A DNA stretch of 62,829 nt. Source: JAHEIJ01 sp040235565. GTDB taxonomy: Bacteria > Pseudomonadota > Gammaproteobacteria > UBA6429 > Thiohalophilaceae. The stretch is taken from contig JBECLA010000044.1 in assembly GCA_040235565.1 (NCBI GenBank), forward strand, positions 1 through 62,829, given 5' to 3'. How positions within the stretch are numbered: position 1 is the first letter of the stretch; each line of letters starts with the position of its first letter. A program made the translations under genes and the position numbers. Shown piece after piece: positions 50,785 through 60,769 of this stretch. Under the pieces are notes generated by a model, which saw only the letters and a list, made by a program, of their open reading frames with translations, did not search any database and had not been told where the DNA came from.

Positions 50785-52200
50785 ATGTCGCGGCGTAAAA
50801 TATTAACCTCAATTATCCTTGTCTCATGTGTATGCAAAGCAGGCACTGCCGCTCAGTGGGACAACGCGGCCGGCGTCGGTTTTAATTTTGGTTATGTAGA
50901 TAATATTTCACTAGCGCCTGAAGGTGATGAGGAAAGCCAATACGTCACCCAAATAACACCATTTATAAGTCTGCATGGAGAGGGAGGTCGAGCGAGGCTG
51001 GATCTGGACTATCGGTTGCAATATATAAAGTACCAGGCTGATAAATATGATGACGAAATATTTCATCAGTTATTTTCGGATGCAAACGTTGAGTTTTTGG
51101 AAGACTTCTTGTTTCTGGATCTGCGGGCAACAACTTTTCAATCAGCCATTACAGCTGATGCTTCGATTCCGCAAGATAATGTTTCCATAACAGACAACAG
51201 AACCAACGTCACAACAGCATCACTAAGCCCGTATATTAATACACGGATATTGTCAATAGCTGACTTGGTTTTGCGGTATACATATGAAAATACAGATTAT
51301 GACGATTCAGCTACAGTCCAACCCGACACGGTAAACAAGTCATATATTGCGGAATTATCCAGTCAGTCGCGGGGCGATCAAACGGCTCCGTTGGACTGGA
51401 GTCTCAGGTACTATAGAAATGAACTTGATACAGATTTGTACGAGACAAATTATTATCAGGAATCAAGTGTAACGCTTTTCTATAACATTACTGCGCAATT
51501 TATTCCTTTTACAACAGTAGGCGATGAAACCAATAAAATTGTTAATACTACCTTTGAAGAGGGTGGAAGCTTCTGGAGCGCAGGGATCATATGGCAACCT
51601 ACGACGTTAACAAGTATAACCGGGGCGTATGGTGAGAGATTCTACGGCCCAACCAAAGAACTGGCTTGGGAAACAAGAGGGAGAACAACGACCTTAAATA
51701 TCAATTATTCTGAGGAAATTACAAATGTAGGGCAAGTATTCGCAAGGCAACCTTCCGGTGAAGAAATACCACCAGGTGCCGATAATGAGTTTGTGCCCAT
51801 AGATTTTCGACCATATATACGAAAACGGCTCGAGACAAACATTCAGTATAGCTATTCTAAAACAACAGTAAACTGGTATGCATTTAACGAGAAACGCCTG
51901 TATTTGACTGATAATGAAGAAGAAAAATCATATGGGTCAAGCCTGAACTGGACCTGGAGGATAACTGACAGAACCACGCCGAACATCAGTACTGGCTGGC
52001 AACGGATTGACAGTGAATTCCCGACGCAGACTAGAGATGAGCTAATAAATATCGATTTGGGTGTCACGCACATTACATCAAACAGACTGGTTTCCTCGCT
52101 AACCTTCAGGCATGTAAATCAAAATTCTGACCTGGCACAAAATGAGTATGAGCAAAATTCAATTAATCTGAACGTAACATATCAACTTGAAAATAATTAA
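50785..52200 (+). CDS. XrtA-associated outer-membrane beta-barrel protein
   Basis: The ATG at 50785 gives a good signal peptide (SRRKILTSIILVSCVCKAGTA); an in-frame GTG at 50764 is the alternative. The mature ~445 residues have alternating aromatic/polar strands (VGFNFGYVDNISL, LDLDYRLQYIKYQ, TTLNINYSEEI) and no cytoplasmic motifs, as in an outer-membrane barrel. Matches by context the TIGR03016-type protein of XrtA loci. It may help export or modify the polymer; the exact role is not known. Confidence 0.82.
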   Translation: MSRRKILTSIILVSCVCKAGTAAQWDNAAGVGFNFGYVDNISLAPEGDEESQYVTQITPFISLHGEGGRARLDLDYRLQYIKYQADKYDDEIFHQLFSDANVEFLEDFLFLDLRATTFQSAITADASIPQDNVSITDNRTNVTTASLSPYINTRILSIADLVLRYTYENTDYDDSATVQPDTVNKSYIAELSSQSRGDQTAPLDWSLRYYRNELDTDLYETNYYQESSVTLFYNITAQFIPFTTVGDETNKIVNTTFEEGGSFWSAGIIWQPTTLTSITGAYGERFYGPTKELAWETRGRTTTLNINYSEEITNVGQVFARQPSGEEIPPGADNEFVPIDFRPYIRKRLETNIQYSYSKTTVNWYAFNEKRLYLTDNEEEKSYGSSLNWTWRITDRTTPNISTGWQRIDSEFPTQTRDELINIDLGVTHITSNRLVSSLTFRHVNQNSDLAQNEYEQNSINLNVTYQLENN

Positions 52201-52201
52201 C

Positions 52202-53182
52202 ATGTACGAATCCTATTTTAATCTTACCGAAAACCCGTTTAAATTGGCTCCGGATCCAAACTATTATTTCGGGAGTCGCGGGCATAACAGGGTACTGGCC
52301 TATTTACAGTACGGCGTACAGCAAGGCGATGGTTTTGTAGTCGTAACAGGCGATATCGGAACGGGTAAGACAACATTGGTGAAAACATTGCTTCTGGAGG
52401 TTGAGAAGCAGAAAGACATCATAGCTGCACAAATAAATACCACCCAGTTAGATCCGGAAAATTTACTGGGAATGATACTTGAGTCCTTCGGTATATCATC
52501 TAATAAGGCAAGCAAGCCTACGATGTTGAAAAAACTCGAAACATTTCTTAAGACGAAAAACAGGGAAGGAAAAAGGGTGCTTCTTATATTAGATGAAGCA
52601 CAAAATCTGCCTGTTTCTTCGTTGGAAGAACTGAGGATGCTCTCAAATTACCAGATTGGGCAAAACCAGTTATTCCAAAGTTTTTTAGTCGGCCAATGTG
52701 AATTCAGGGATGTACTAAAAAATGACAACCTGGAGCAATTACGCCAGCGGGTAATCGCATCGTATCATTTAGGCCCGCTTAATTCTGAAGAAACGAAAGC
52801 GTATATTGAATATAGATTGGGTTTGGCTGGATGGAAGAATGACCCAAAATTCAATAAAAGCGCAATCGACTCAATATATCACTTTTCACGAGGAATACCG
52901 CGACGTATTAATCTGCTTTGTAACAGAATATTATTGTATTCATGTATGTCAGAACTTCATACCATTACAGATAAAATGGTAAAAACTGTTACCCGGGAAC
53001 TGGATGAGGAAGTGATCGGATTAACTGGGAGTGACGAAATTAAATCACTGGATCATAAAAAGAATATCAATTCGGGTTACGGGAATGCATCTTTAATTGA
53101 TGAAAAGTTATTGGGAAAGATGAAAAATATTCGGAATTTTCTGAGTGATTTTGAGAAATTAATAGAGAAATATACCGGTTAA
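52202..53182 (+). CDS. XrtA-associated ExeA-like AAA ATPase
   Basis: The ATG at 52202 follows the preceding stop by one base and gives 326 residues; TTG 52187 is in frame. The start YESYFNLTENPFKLAPDPN is the ExeA/GspA-type signature. Walker A is TGDIGTGKTTLVK, Walker B is RVLLILDEAQNLP, and sensor-type GIPRRINLLCNRIL follows. TIGR03015-like ATPases are a constant part of XrtA loci, perhaps for assembly across the envelope; the direct role is unproven. Confidence 0.9.
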   Translation: MYESYFNLTENPFKLAPDPNYYFGSRGHNRVLAYLQYGVQQGDGFVVVTGDIGTGKTTLVKTLLLEVEKQKDIIAAQINTTQLDPENLLGMILESFGISSNKASKPTMLKKLETFLKTKNREGKRVLLILDEAQNLPVSSLEELRMLSNYQIGQNQLFQSFLVGQCEFRDVLKNDNLEQLRQRVIASYHLGPLNSEETKAYIEYRLGLAGWKNDPKFNKSAIDSIYHFSRGIPRRINLLCNRILLYSCMSELHTITDKMVKTVTRELDEEVIGLTGSDEIKSLDHKKNINSGYGNASLIDEKLLGKMKNIRNFLSDFEKLIEKYTG

Positions 53183-53270
53183 AAGCAAGCATCAGAAATT
53201 CAACAAGACTCTGGCATATTGCTACAGTCAGCAGTAATGTAATTATGGAAACATTGTTGGTGATTTATCT

Positions 53271-54377
53271 ATGAAAAAATTGTGTTGCATAGTGGGCGCC
53301 AGACCAAATTTCATGAAAATTGCCCCGATAATGCGTGCGTTCGGCGAAGACGCAAATACGATTACTCCTATCCTGGTACATACCGGTCAGCATTACGATG
53401 AATCGATGAATGGAACCTTTTTCAAGCAACTTGATATACCTGCACCAGACATACATCTCAATGTAGGATCAAACAGTCATGCTATGCAAACCGCTGATAT
53501 CATGAAACGTTTTGAGCCAGTGATTCAATCAGAAAATCCTGATGCGATTCTGGTTGTCGGAGATGTAAATTCAACGATAGCCTGCGCCTTGGTGGCGGCA
53601 AAAAGTAACGTCAGGATAATACATGTGGAGGCGGGGTTAAGAAGTTTTGACAGAAAAATGCCGGAAGAGATTAACCGTATTTTAACTGATCAATTGTCCG
53701 ATTTGTTATTCACGACTGAGAGAAACGCGGAAATTAATCTGTTAAATGAAAACGTCTCACCTGAAAAAATTCAATTTGTTGGCAATGTTATGATTGATAA
53801 TTTATTTCATAACCTGAAGAAAACCAGTGAAGTAAATGAAATAATAGCAAGAAATAAAATCAATATCGATCCGGTAAAAGGTTATGGCCTGGTAACTTTA
53901 CATCGCCCTTCAAATGTTGACGACTCCGGAGTGTTACGTCAATTACTGGAAACATTATCAGAGATATCACGACGTTTGCCGTTAATATTCCCGGTACATC
54001 CACGGACTGCAAAAAAGATTGAAGATTACGGGCTGAATTCACTGCTCGAGTCAGATAACCTGATAAGTACACCGCCACTCCCATATCTTGATCTGCTGGG
54101 GTTAATGAGTAAATGTAAAATGGTACTCACCGATTCCGGGGGAATACAGGAAGAAACAACAGCATTGGGTATACCGTGTCTTACGCTTCGAGAAAATACC
54201 GAGAGGCCCATTACGTTAACTGAGGGTACAAACACACTAGTCGGTACTGACAGAAATAAAATATTAGAAGTATCGGATGAAATCCTTTTAAACGGGAAAT
54301 GTGCTGGTCGGGTTCCTGAGTTGTGGGACGGGCATGCAGCCATACGCATTGCTAGTAAGCTGAAGAACTGGCTCTAA
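53271..54377 (+). CDS. wecB: UDP-N-acetylglucosamine 2-epimerase (non-hydrolysing)
   Basis: This 368-residue protein starts LCCIVGARPNFMKIAPI, then HTGQHYDESM, HVEAGLRSFDRKMPEEINR, LTDSGGIQEETTALGIPCL and LRENTERPIT. These are the UDP-binding and catalytic regions of WecB. It interconverts UDP-GlcNAc and UDP-ManNAc, so ManNAc or a derivative is likely in the polymer. It lies 88 bp after the ATPase gene and 3 bp ahead of the deacetylase gene. Confidence 0.95.
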   Translation: MKKLCCIVGARPNFMKIAPIMRAFGEDANTITPILVHTGQHYDESMNGTFFKQLDIPAPDIHLNVGSNSHAMQTADIMKRFEPVIQSENPDAILVVGDVNSTIACALVAAKSNVRIIHVEAGLRSFDRKMPEEINRILTDQLSDLLFTTERNAEINLLNENVSPEKIQFVGNVMIDNLFHNLKKTSEVNEIIARNKINIDPVKGYGLVTLHRPSNVDDSGVLRQLLETLSEISRRLPLIFPVHPRTAKKIEDYGLNSLLESDNLISTPPLPYLDLLGLMSKCKMVLTDSGGIQEETTALGIPCLTLRENTERPITLTEGTNTLVGTDRNKILEVSDEILLNGKCAGRVPELWDGHAAIRIASKLKNWL

Positions 54378-54380
54378 AGC

Positions 54381-55223
54381 ATGGATAATAGCAATCTAGT
54401 CAATGCCATGACCGTCGATGTGGAAGATTATTTCCAGGTGTCCGCATTTGAAAAAACAGTGCCGCGTTCAGCATGGGATAATGTGCCACATCGGGTGGTT
54501 GATAACACTAATCGCATTCTTGATCAGTTTGGTCAAAATAATGTTAAAGCCACATTTTTCATGCTGGCGTGGGTCGCTGAACGTTATCCACAATTGGTGA
54601 CAAGAATTGTTGCAGAAGGTCATGAACTCGCCAGTCATGGTTATGAGCATATTCGTGTTACGAATCAAACACCGCAACAGTTTCGTGAAGACGTGCTAAA
54701 GACAAAAAAAATCCTGGAGGATCTGGGCGGCGTTGAAGTCAAGGGTTATCGAGCCGCGAGTTATTCAATCAATAAAAGTAACTTGTGGGCAATTGATATA
54801 TTAAAAGAAACAGGCCACAAATACAGTTCCAGTATTTATCCTATAAAACACGACCTTTATGGTATGCCTGATGCGCCACGTTTTGCATTCGTTCATGAAG
54901 AATATGGCTTGTTGGAAATACCTATCACCACGGTAACTGTGGGCGACATGAAATTACCCTGTGGCGGGGGAGGCTTTTTTCGCCTTTTCCCCTATGTGTA
55001 TTCGCGTTGGGCAATCAATAAAATCAATAACAAGGATAAACAATCCGCACTGTTTTATTTTCATCCCTGGGAGGTTGATCCTGATCAGCCGCGTTTTAAA
55101 ACCGCACCATTAAAGTCGCGTTTTCGTCATTATCTAAATTTAAAAAAAATGCAAAATCGACTTGATCGTCTACTTAATGACTTTACCTGGGGACGGATGG
55201 ATCAAATATTTCTTGGAAAATGA
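54381..55223 (+). CDS. XrtA-associated polysaccharide deacetylase
   Basis: This 280-residue NodB-fold protein starts with MTVDVEDYFQVSAFE, whose Asp residues are the catalytic/metal pair. ATFFMLAWVAERYP and HELASHGYEHIRV (His metal ligands) follow, then GYRAASYSI and FYFHPWEVDPDQP. It removes acetyl groups from amino sugars in the polymer or its precursor. There is no signal peptide, in line with the XrtA-linked TIGR03006 type. Its stop directly precedes the next ATG. Confidence 0.92.
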   Translation: MDNSNLVNAMTVDVEDYFQVSAFEKTVPRSAWDNVPHRVVDNTNRILDQFGQNNVKATFFMLAWVAERYPQLVTRIVAEGHELASHGYEHIRVTNQTPQQFREDVLKTKKILEDLGGVEVKGYRAASYSINKSNLWAIDILKETGHKYSSSIYPIKHDLYGMPDAPRFAFVHEEYGLLEIPITTVTVGDMKLPCGGGGFFRLFPYVYSRWAINKINNKDKQSALFYFHPWEVDPDQPRFKTAPLKSRFRHYLNLKKMQNRLDRLLNDFTWGRMDQIFLGK

Positions 55224-56261
55224 ATGTCTGATAGTGCTTTGAAAATCGAATCGCTCGCTATGGAGCTGAATGATGAGTGGGATGATTATGTTCATAACCA
55301 TCCGCAGGGAACATTTTTTCACTTGAGTGGTTGGAAAAGCGTAATAGAAAGGGCATACGGGCACGAATGCCGGTTTTTACTGGCGCGTGAAAATAATAAG
55401 ATAGTCGGGCTATTGCCATTAGCTCATATAAAGAGTCGTATTTTCGGCAATGCGTTAGTATCAAGTCCCTTCTGTGTATACGGAGGCGCTATTGCTGATA
55501 ACCATAATTTTCGCGCCCAGTTAGAAGATGCAGCAGCCCGGGAAGCGATAAATCGCAATGTCGATTACCTTGAATTACGTAATATGACCAGGACGCGTGA
55601 TAATTGGCCGGTCAAAGACCTGTATGTGACTTTTCGCAAAACCATAGAACCAGACCCGGATATCAACATGGCGTCCATACCCAGAAAGCAACGCGCCATG
55701 GTGCGAAAGGGTATTAAAGCAGGGTTGGTCGGTCATATTGAAGATGATATAGAAACTTTTTTCAATATTTACTCAACCAGCGTGCGTAATCATGGAACCC
55801 CGATCTTTCCAAAACGATATTTTAAATTATTGAAAGAAGTATTTGATGATCGATGCGAACTTCGTGTCGTGACCAAAGACAAATCTCCTGTCAGCACGGT
55901 TATGAGCTTTTACTTCCGGAATGAGGTGTTACCCTATTATGGTGGCGGCCTCCCAGTAGCGCGCCACCTCAAAGCATTTGATTTTATGTACTGGGACCTC
56001 ATGAAAACAGCCTGTCAGGATGGCGTGAGCCTGTTTGATTATGGCCGCAGTAAAATTGGAACTGGCTCGTACAGTTTTAAAAAGAATTGGGGTTTTACGC
56101 CTGAACCATTGCCGTACCAATACAGGCTCGTCAAAAGTAAATCCATTCCGGAGATTAATCCGCTAAATCCAAAGTATAGATATTTTATAAAAATCTGGCA
56201 GAAGCTACCCTTGCATATAGCCAATTCAATCGGCCCATTGCTTTCACGTAATCTGGGGTAG
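55224..56261 (+). CDS. XrtA-associated FemAB-like acyl/aminoacyl transferase
   Basis: This 345-residue protein has the GNAT-like double fold of FemAB proteins: FFHLSGWKSVIERAYGHECR, PRKQRAMVRKGIKAGL and DFMYWDLMKTACQDGVSLFDYGRS. FemAB enzymes transfer amino acids from tRNA to peptidoglycan, but the TIGR03019-type member of XrtA loci probably modifies the polysaccharide. The ATG is adjacent to the deacetylase stop. Confidence 0.88.
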   Translation: MSDSALKIESLAMELNDEWDDYVHNHPQGTFFHLSGWKSVIERAYGHECRFLLARENNKIVGLLPLAHIKSRIFGNALVSSPFCVYGGAIADNHNFRAQLEDAAAREAINRNVDYLELRNMTRTRDNWPVKDLYVTFRKTIEPDPDINMASIPRKQRAMVRKGIKAGLVGHIEDDIETFFNIYSTSVRNHGTPIFPKRYFKLLKEVFDDRCELRVVTKDKSPVSTVMSFYFRNEVLPYYGGGLPVARHLKAFDFMYWDLMKTACQDGVSLFDYGRSKIGTGSYSFKKNWGFTPEPLPYQYRLVKSKSIPEINPLNPKYRYFIKIWQKLPLHIANSIGPLLSRNLG

Positions 56262-56263
56262 TC

Positions 56264-57478
56264 ATGGATGCATTGTTGTATCTGGTACATCGTCTGCCTT
56301 ATCCCCCCAATAAGGGAGACAAGATTCGCTCATACAATCTCCTAAAGCTGTTGAGCAGGCACTTTGATATTTACCTTGGCTCCTTCGTTAATGATTTTAA
56401 GGACTGGAGCTACCTGGAGAAAGTTCAGGAATATTGCAAAGAAACGTTTATTCAGCCGCTGGAGGAAAAGCGGGCAAAACTTTACAGCCTGACAGGCCTG
56501 TTGTCAGGTAAGGCCTTGAGCCTGCCTTATTATAAAGACAAGAAAATGCAGGACTGGGTAGATAATATTGTGCATCAAAAAAATATCAGAAAAATCCTTA
56601 TTTATTCTTCAACTATGGCGCAATATGTTGAACATGACAGGTTCTCAGATTGCATTAGAATCGCGGATTTTGTTGATATTGATTCGGATAAGTGGCTGCA
56701 ATATAGCCAGAATAAATCAACCCCTATGAAATGGATTTATTCGCGAGAGGCAAGCCGGTTAGCCCAATATGAGAGAAGAATTGGCGGCTTATTTCAGAAA
56801 ACACTGTTTGCCACACGGGATGAAATGCAGCATTTCAGTGACCTCTATCCGGAAATGTCAGATAAAATCGATTATTACAACAACGGCGTGGATACCTGCT
56901 ACTTCGATCCATCTCTGCCTTTTGGAAATCCTTATCATGATAAGGATATACCGATTGTATTTACAGGGGCCATGGATTATTGGCCCAATGTGGATGCGGT
57001 GAAATGGTTTGCTAAAAACTCTTTTCGAATTATCCGTGAGGCATTTCCACAGGCATGCTTTTACATAGTCGGATCGAATCCCGCACAAGAGGTACAACAA
57101 CTGGCCAGGCAGGAAGGGGTTTTCGTGACTGGATCTGTAGAGGATATTCGGCCATATATACGCTTTGCCAGGATCATTGTCGCTCCAGTCCGTATAGCGC
57201 GCGGTGTCCAGAACAAGGTGCTGGAAGGCATGGCTATGTCAAGACCCATTGTCATGACACCGATGGCGTTGGCTGGCATCGAATTCAGTGATGATTATAC
57301 CCCAACCGTCGCCAGTGACCCCGGGGAATTTGCACAGTGTTGCCTGCAGATTTTAAACAGCAAAAACCATGAAGGTTTTGATAGCATGGCCAGAAACAGT
57401 GTATTACAGAACTATAACTGGGACACTAATATGCGGAAAGTATTACAATATCTTGATAAACAGCCAAGTATTAAATAA
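56264..57478 (+). CDS. XrtA-associated glycosyltransferase (TIGR03087-like)
   Basis: This 404-residue GT-B glycosyltransferase starts LLYLVHRLPYPPNKGDKIRS, the mark of this subfamily. The C-terminal half has VFTGAMDYWPNVDAVKWF, RIIVAPVRIARGVQNKVLE and the acidic-binding region. It adds a sugar to the growing lipid-linked unit on the cytoplasmic face. It starts 2 bp after the FemAB stop and ends in a large inverted repeat. Confidence 0.88.
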   Translation: MDALLYLVHRLPYPPNKGDKIRSYNLLKLLSRHFDIYLGSFVNDFKDWSYLEKVQEYCKETFIQPLEEKRAKLYSLTGLLSGKALSLPYYKDKKMQDWVDNIVHQKNIRKILIYSSTMAQYVEHDRFSDCIRIADFVDIDSDKWLQYSQNKSTPMKWIYSREASRLAQYERRIGGLFQKTLFATRDEMQHFSDLYPEMSDKIDYYNNGVDTCYFDPSLPFGNPYHDKDIPIVFTGAMDYWPNVDAVKWFAKNSFRIIREAFPQACFYIVGSNPAQEVQQLARQEGVFVTGSVEDIRPYIRFARIIVAPVRIARGVQNKVLEGMAMSRPIVMTPMALAGIEFSDDYTPTVASDPGEFAQCCLQILNSKNHEGFDSMARNSVLQNYNWDTNMRKVLQYLDKQPSIK

Positions 57479-57516
57479 TAACCATTCAGCATAAGAAATG
57501 CTGATCAATTATTTAA
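57471..57516 (+). terminator. Two-tier inverted repeat after the TIGR03087-like gene (possible terminator)
   Basis: TTAAATAAT (57471-57479) pairs with ATTATTTAA (57508-57516), enclosing TCAGCAT/ATGCTGA (57486-57492 with 57498-57504) around AAGAA. The outer arm overlaps the stop codon. No T run follows directly, so it may be a weak terminator or an end-protecting stem. A 126-bp gap follows. Confidence 0.4.
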
Positions 57517-57604
57517 TCGCGTATGTATAGATCTTCAGTCTGGTACATTCTCTGTTTGCTGAATCCGTAATGTTATTTTTCAGTATTCTGGTGGGTATAT
57601 AAAC

Positions 57605-58768
57605 ATGGTGTCTCAACAACCCGTACTGATTGCTCATGTGATACATAGACTGAATGTCGGGGGACTGGAAAATGGTCTGGTGAATCTGATTAACAATATG
57701 CCAGATGATAAATATATTCACGTGATTATATGTCTCACAACTTCGTCAGATTTTGAAAAACGAATAAAGAAAAATGTAAGGGTTTACGAACTCCATAAGC
57801 GTGATGGGAAGGATTTATCTATTTATTATCGGCTCTGGAAATTGCTTCGTAAGCTGCGTCCCACGATCGTTCATACCCGAAACCTCTCCGCATTAGAATC
57901 GGGAGTGGTGGCTGCACTGGCTGGCACGCCTGTTCGCGTTCATGGCGAGCATGGTCGCGATATTTACGATCTGTATGGCAATAATGCCAAATATAAACGT
58001 TTACGCCGTATCTGTTCGCCGTTCATACATCGGTTTATCGCATTATCAGCAGATCTCGAGAGCTGGTTGGGACGGGACGTTAAGATATCTCCACATAAAA
58101 TCGTGCAATTGTATAATGGCGTCGATACCCGCAAGTTCCGACCGCGGACTGCTACTTCGCCTGATTCCGGCAAGTTCCCGCGCGGTTTCCTCTCGGCCGA
58201 CTCAATTGTGATTGGTACGGTCGGACGTCTTGAACCCGTGAAGGATCAATTGACACTTTTGCATGCCTTTTTTCGCTTGCGGCAAATCGCACCTGAATTA
58301 TGGAATCAATGCCGACTGGTGCTGTTGGGCGACGGACCGCTACGAGCAAAAATTGACCAAATATTATTACAAGAAGATGAACAATCCCGGAAGCAGGTCT
58401 GGCTCGCGGGTACCAGGAACGATGTCCCTGAAATCTTGCGAAATATGCATATTTTCGTCCTGCCGTCATTAGGGGAAGGCATATCCAATACCATACTTGA
58501 AGCCATGGCGAGCGGCCTGCCAATTGTGGCGACACGGGTAGGGGGGAACGCTGAGCTCGTCCAGGAAGACCTGACAGGCCGTCTCGTACCGGCTGACGAT
58601 CCCGAATCCATGGCAGCGGCCCTGCGAGACTACCTGGTTGACCCGGCTCAACGGCAGGCACATGGGCAGGCAGGTCGTAAACGCGTAGAAAAATTGTTCA
58701 GCCTCAGCGGGATGGTACAGCGTTATCAGGCGGTATATGAGGATCTGCTTACCGCTAAAGTTATATAA
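57605..58768 (+). CDS. XrtA-associated glycosyltransferase (TIGR03088-like)
   Basis: This 387-residue GT4-type enzyme starts IAHVIHRLNVGGLENGLVNL, typical of the TIGR03088 subfamily. RVHGEHGRDIYDL, VGRLEPVKDQLTLLHAF and LPSLGEGISNTILEAMASG (the E-x7-E motif) follow. It adds a sugar, donor unknown, during repeat-unit synthesis. It is separated by 126 bp from the previous gene and may have its own promoter. Confidence 0.9.
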   Translation: MVSQQPVLIAHVIHRLNVGGLENGLVNLINNMPDDKYIHVIICLTTSSDFEKRIKKNVRVYELHKRDGKDLSIYYRLWKLLRKLRPTIVHTRNLSALESGVVAALAGTPVRVHGEHGRDIYDLYGNNAKYKRLRRICSPFIHRFIALSADLESWLGRDVKISPHKIVQLYNGVDTRKFRPRTATSPDSGKFPRGFLSADSIVIGTVGRLEPVKDQLTLLHAFFRLRQIAPELWNQCRLVLLGDGPLRAKIDQILLQEDEQSRKQVWLAGTRNDVPEILRNMHIFVLPSLGEGISNTILEAMASGLPIVATRVGGNAELVQEDLTGRLVPADDPESMAAALRDYLVDPAQRQAHGQAGRKRVEKLFSLSGMVQRYQAVYEDLLTAKVI

Positions 58769-58860
58769 AATAATGTTAAAAAACAATGATTTAATTCATT
58801 TAATCGGTATACTTCTCGGTCGACGGCATTAAATTGAGATAGAGATAGAGGGAGCATGAG

Positions 58861-60753
58861 GTGTGTGGCTTAGTCGGTATTTTCCATTTGCGTGAATCGG
58901 CAACCATTGATCGTAAACTGCTCTCTCGCATGAACGAAACACAGTTTCACCGTGGCCCTGACGAAGGAGGACTGCATACCGAACCGGGATTGGGCCTGGG
59001 GCATCGTCGCTTGTCCATCATTGACCTGTCCTCTGGTCAACAACCCTTGTTCAATGAAGATCACTCCGTTGTCGTTGTTTATAACGGCGAGATATACAAT
59101 TTCCAGGAGCTGGCGGTAGAGCTGAAACAATGCGGTCACCAGTTCCGAACCCATTGTGATACCGAAGTCATCGTCCATGCATGGGAAGAGTGGGGTGAAA
59201 AATGCGTGGAACATTTTCGAGGTATGTTTGCCTTCGCCCTCTGGGATCGTAACAATCAAACATTGTTCATGGCGCGGGACCGCCTGGGAATCAAGCCCCT
59301 CTATTATGCAGAGTTGGCCGATGGTCAGATTATTTTTGCTTCAGAATTAAAGGCCCTGACCTGCCATCCCGAACTGGAGAGGGAACTGGATACATTCGCG
59401 GTTGAAGATTATTTTGCATTCGGTTATATCCCGGAACCCAGGACCATTTATCGCCAGGTGAAGAAACTGCCACCGGCGCATACCCTTAAAATTCACCGGG
59501 GAGAACCTGTTCCCACGCCACGTGAATACTGGGATGTGACGTTTGCACCAGTACAGGTTGGCAGTGAGGCCGATATCGAACAGGAGTTGATCGAACGCCT
59601 GCGAGAAGCAGTGGACATTCGTCTGGTCTCAGAAGTGCCTTTGGGAGCATTTCTGTCCGGTGGAGTTGATTCTAGCGCAGTCGTGGCCATGATGGCGCAG
59701 ATTGACCCGACCAAACCGGTGAATACCTGTTCCATTGCTTTTGGTGATCCAAAATATAACGAGTCCCAGTTTGCGCAGCAGGTCGCGGATAGATACAGAA
59801 CCAATCATTTTATTGACCAGGTCGAACCCGACGATTTTGATCTGATTGATACCCTGGCTTCACTATATGATGAGCCTTATGCCGATAGCTCGGCAATCCC
59901 AACCTATCGTGTTTGTGAGCTGGCGAAAAAACGGGTCACGGTGGCATTATCCGGTGATGGTGGTGATGAAAACTTTGCGGGTTATCGCCGTCATCGCTGG
60001 CATATGAATGAGGAACAAATACGTCGCCACCTGCCGCAAAGCGTGCGTGGTCCTTTATTTGGTTTTTTGGGGAAATACTATCCCAAACTTGACTGGGCAC
60101 CGAAGGTGTTTCGCGCCAAATCAACTTTTCAGGCTCTGGCGCGTGACAGCGTGGCGGCCTATATGCACAGTATGTCGATAGTGTACGATGATCTTCGATC
60201 GCCGTTATTTAGCCATAAGCAAAAAAGTGAACTCGGTGGTTACCATGCTGTAGAGGTATTTCGATATTACCTTGAAAAAGCACAAACGGATCATCCTTTA
60301 TCGCTTATTCAGTATCTGGATACCAAGACGTATTTACCCGGAGATATTCTTACCAAGGTTGATCGGGCCAGCATGGCACATGCCCTGGAAGTGCGAGTGC
60401 CAATACTGGACCATAAGCTTGTTGAGTGGATATCCGGTCTGTCTCCGGAGCTGAAATTAAGGGGCAGGGAAGGGAAGTACATCTTCAAGAAGGCTCTGGA
60501 ACCTCATCTTCCGAACGACGTATTGTATCGGCCAAAAATGGGCTTCGCTGTGCCGCTGGCCAGTTGGTTTCGAGGACCTTTGAAAGAACGGGTGCGTGAG
60601 GCCCTGACAAGTCAGTACCTTGCCGATACAGGCGCCTTCAATATGAAATTTGTGAAAAGACTGGTTGATGAACATCAGTCAGGACAACGCGAACACAGCG
60701 CGGCTATCTGGTCTTTATTAATGTTCGAGTCCTTTCTCAGGCAGAGTGATTAA
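58861..60753 (+). CDS. XrtA-associated asparagine-synthase-like amidotransferase
   Basis: The start is GTG at 58861 (GGGAG upstream), so Cys2 is the N-terminal nucleophile (CGLVGIFHLRE). The class II glutaminase (~1-200) includes HRGPDEGG and VVYNGEIYNF. The synthase part has PPi-loop LSGGVDSSAVVA and VALSGDGGDENFAGYRRH. In XrtA loci such proteins (TIGR03108-like) probably amidate a sugar acid of the polymer rather than make asparagine. 630 residues, normal length. Confidence 0.92.
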   Translation: MCGLVGIFHLRESATIDRKLLSRMNETQFHRGPDEGGLHTEPGLGLGHRRLSIIDLSSGQQPLFNEDHSVVVVYNGEIYNFQELAVELKQCGHQFRTHCDTEVIVHAWEEWGEKCVEHFRGMFAFALWDRNNQTLFMARDRLGIKPLYYAELADGQIIFASELKALTCHPELERELDTFAVEDYFAFGYIPEPRTIYRQVKKLPPAHTLKIHRGEPVPTPREYWDVTFAPVQVGSEADIEQELIERLREAVDIRLVSEVPLGAFLSGGVDSSAVVAMMAQIDPTKPVNTCSIAFGDPKYNESQFAQQVADRYRTNHFIDQVEPDDFDLIDTLASLYDEPYADSSAIPTYRVCELAKKRVTVALSGDGGDENFAGYRRHRWHMNEEQIRRHLPQSVRGPLFGFLGKYYPKLDWAPKVFRAKSTFQALARDSVAAYMHSMSIVYDDLRSPLFSHKQKSELGGYHAVEVFRYYLEKAQTDHPLSLIQYLDTKTYLPGDILTKVDRASMAHALEVRVPILDHKLVEWISGLSPELKLRGREGKYIFKKALEPHLPNDVLYRPKMGFAVPLASWFRGPLKERVREALTSQYLADTGAFNMKFVKRLVDEHQSGQREHSAAIWSLLMFESFLRQSD

Positions 60754-60769
60754 CCAGGCAAGGCCAGCA

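Noticed and set aside
57535..57570. Sigma54 promoter (CTGGTACATTCTCTGTTTGCTG) before the TIGR03088-like gene
   Set aside because: The GG and GC elements are 14 nt apart instead of 10.
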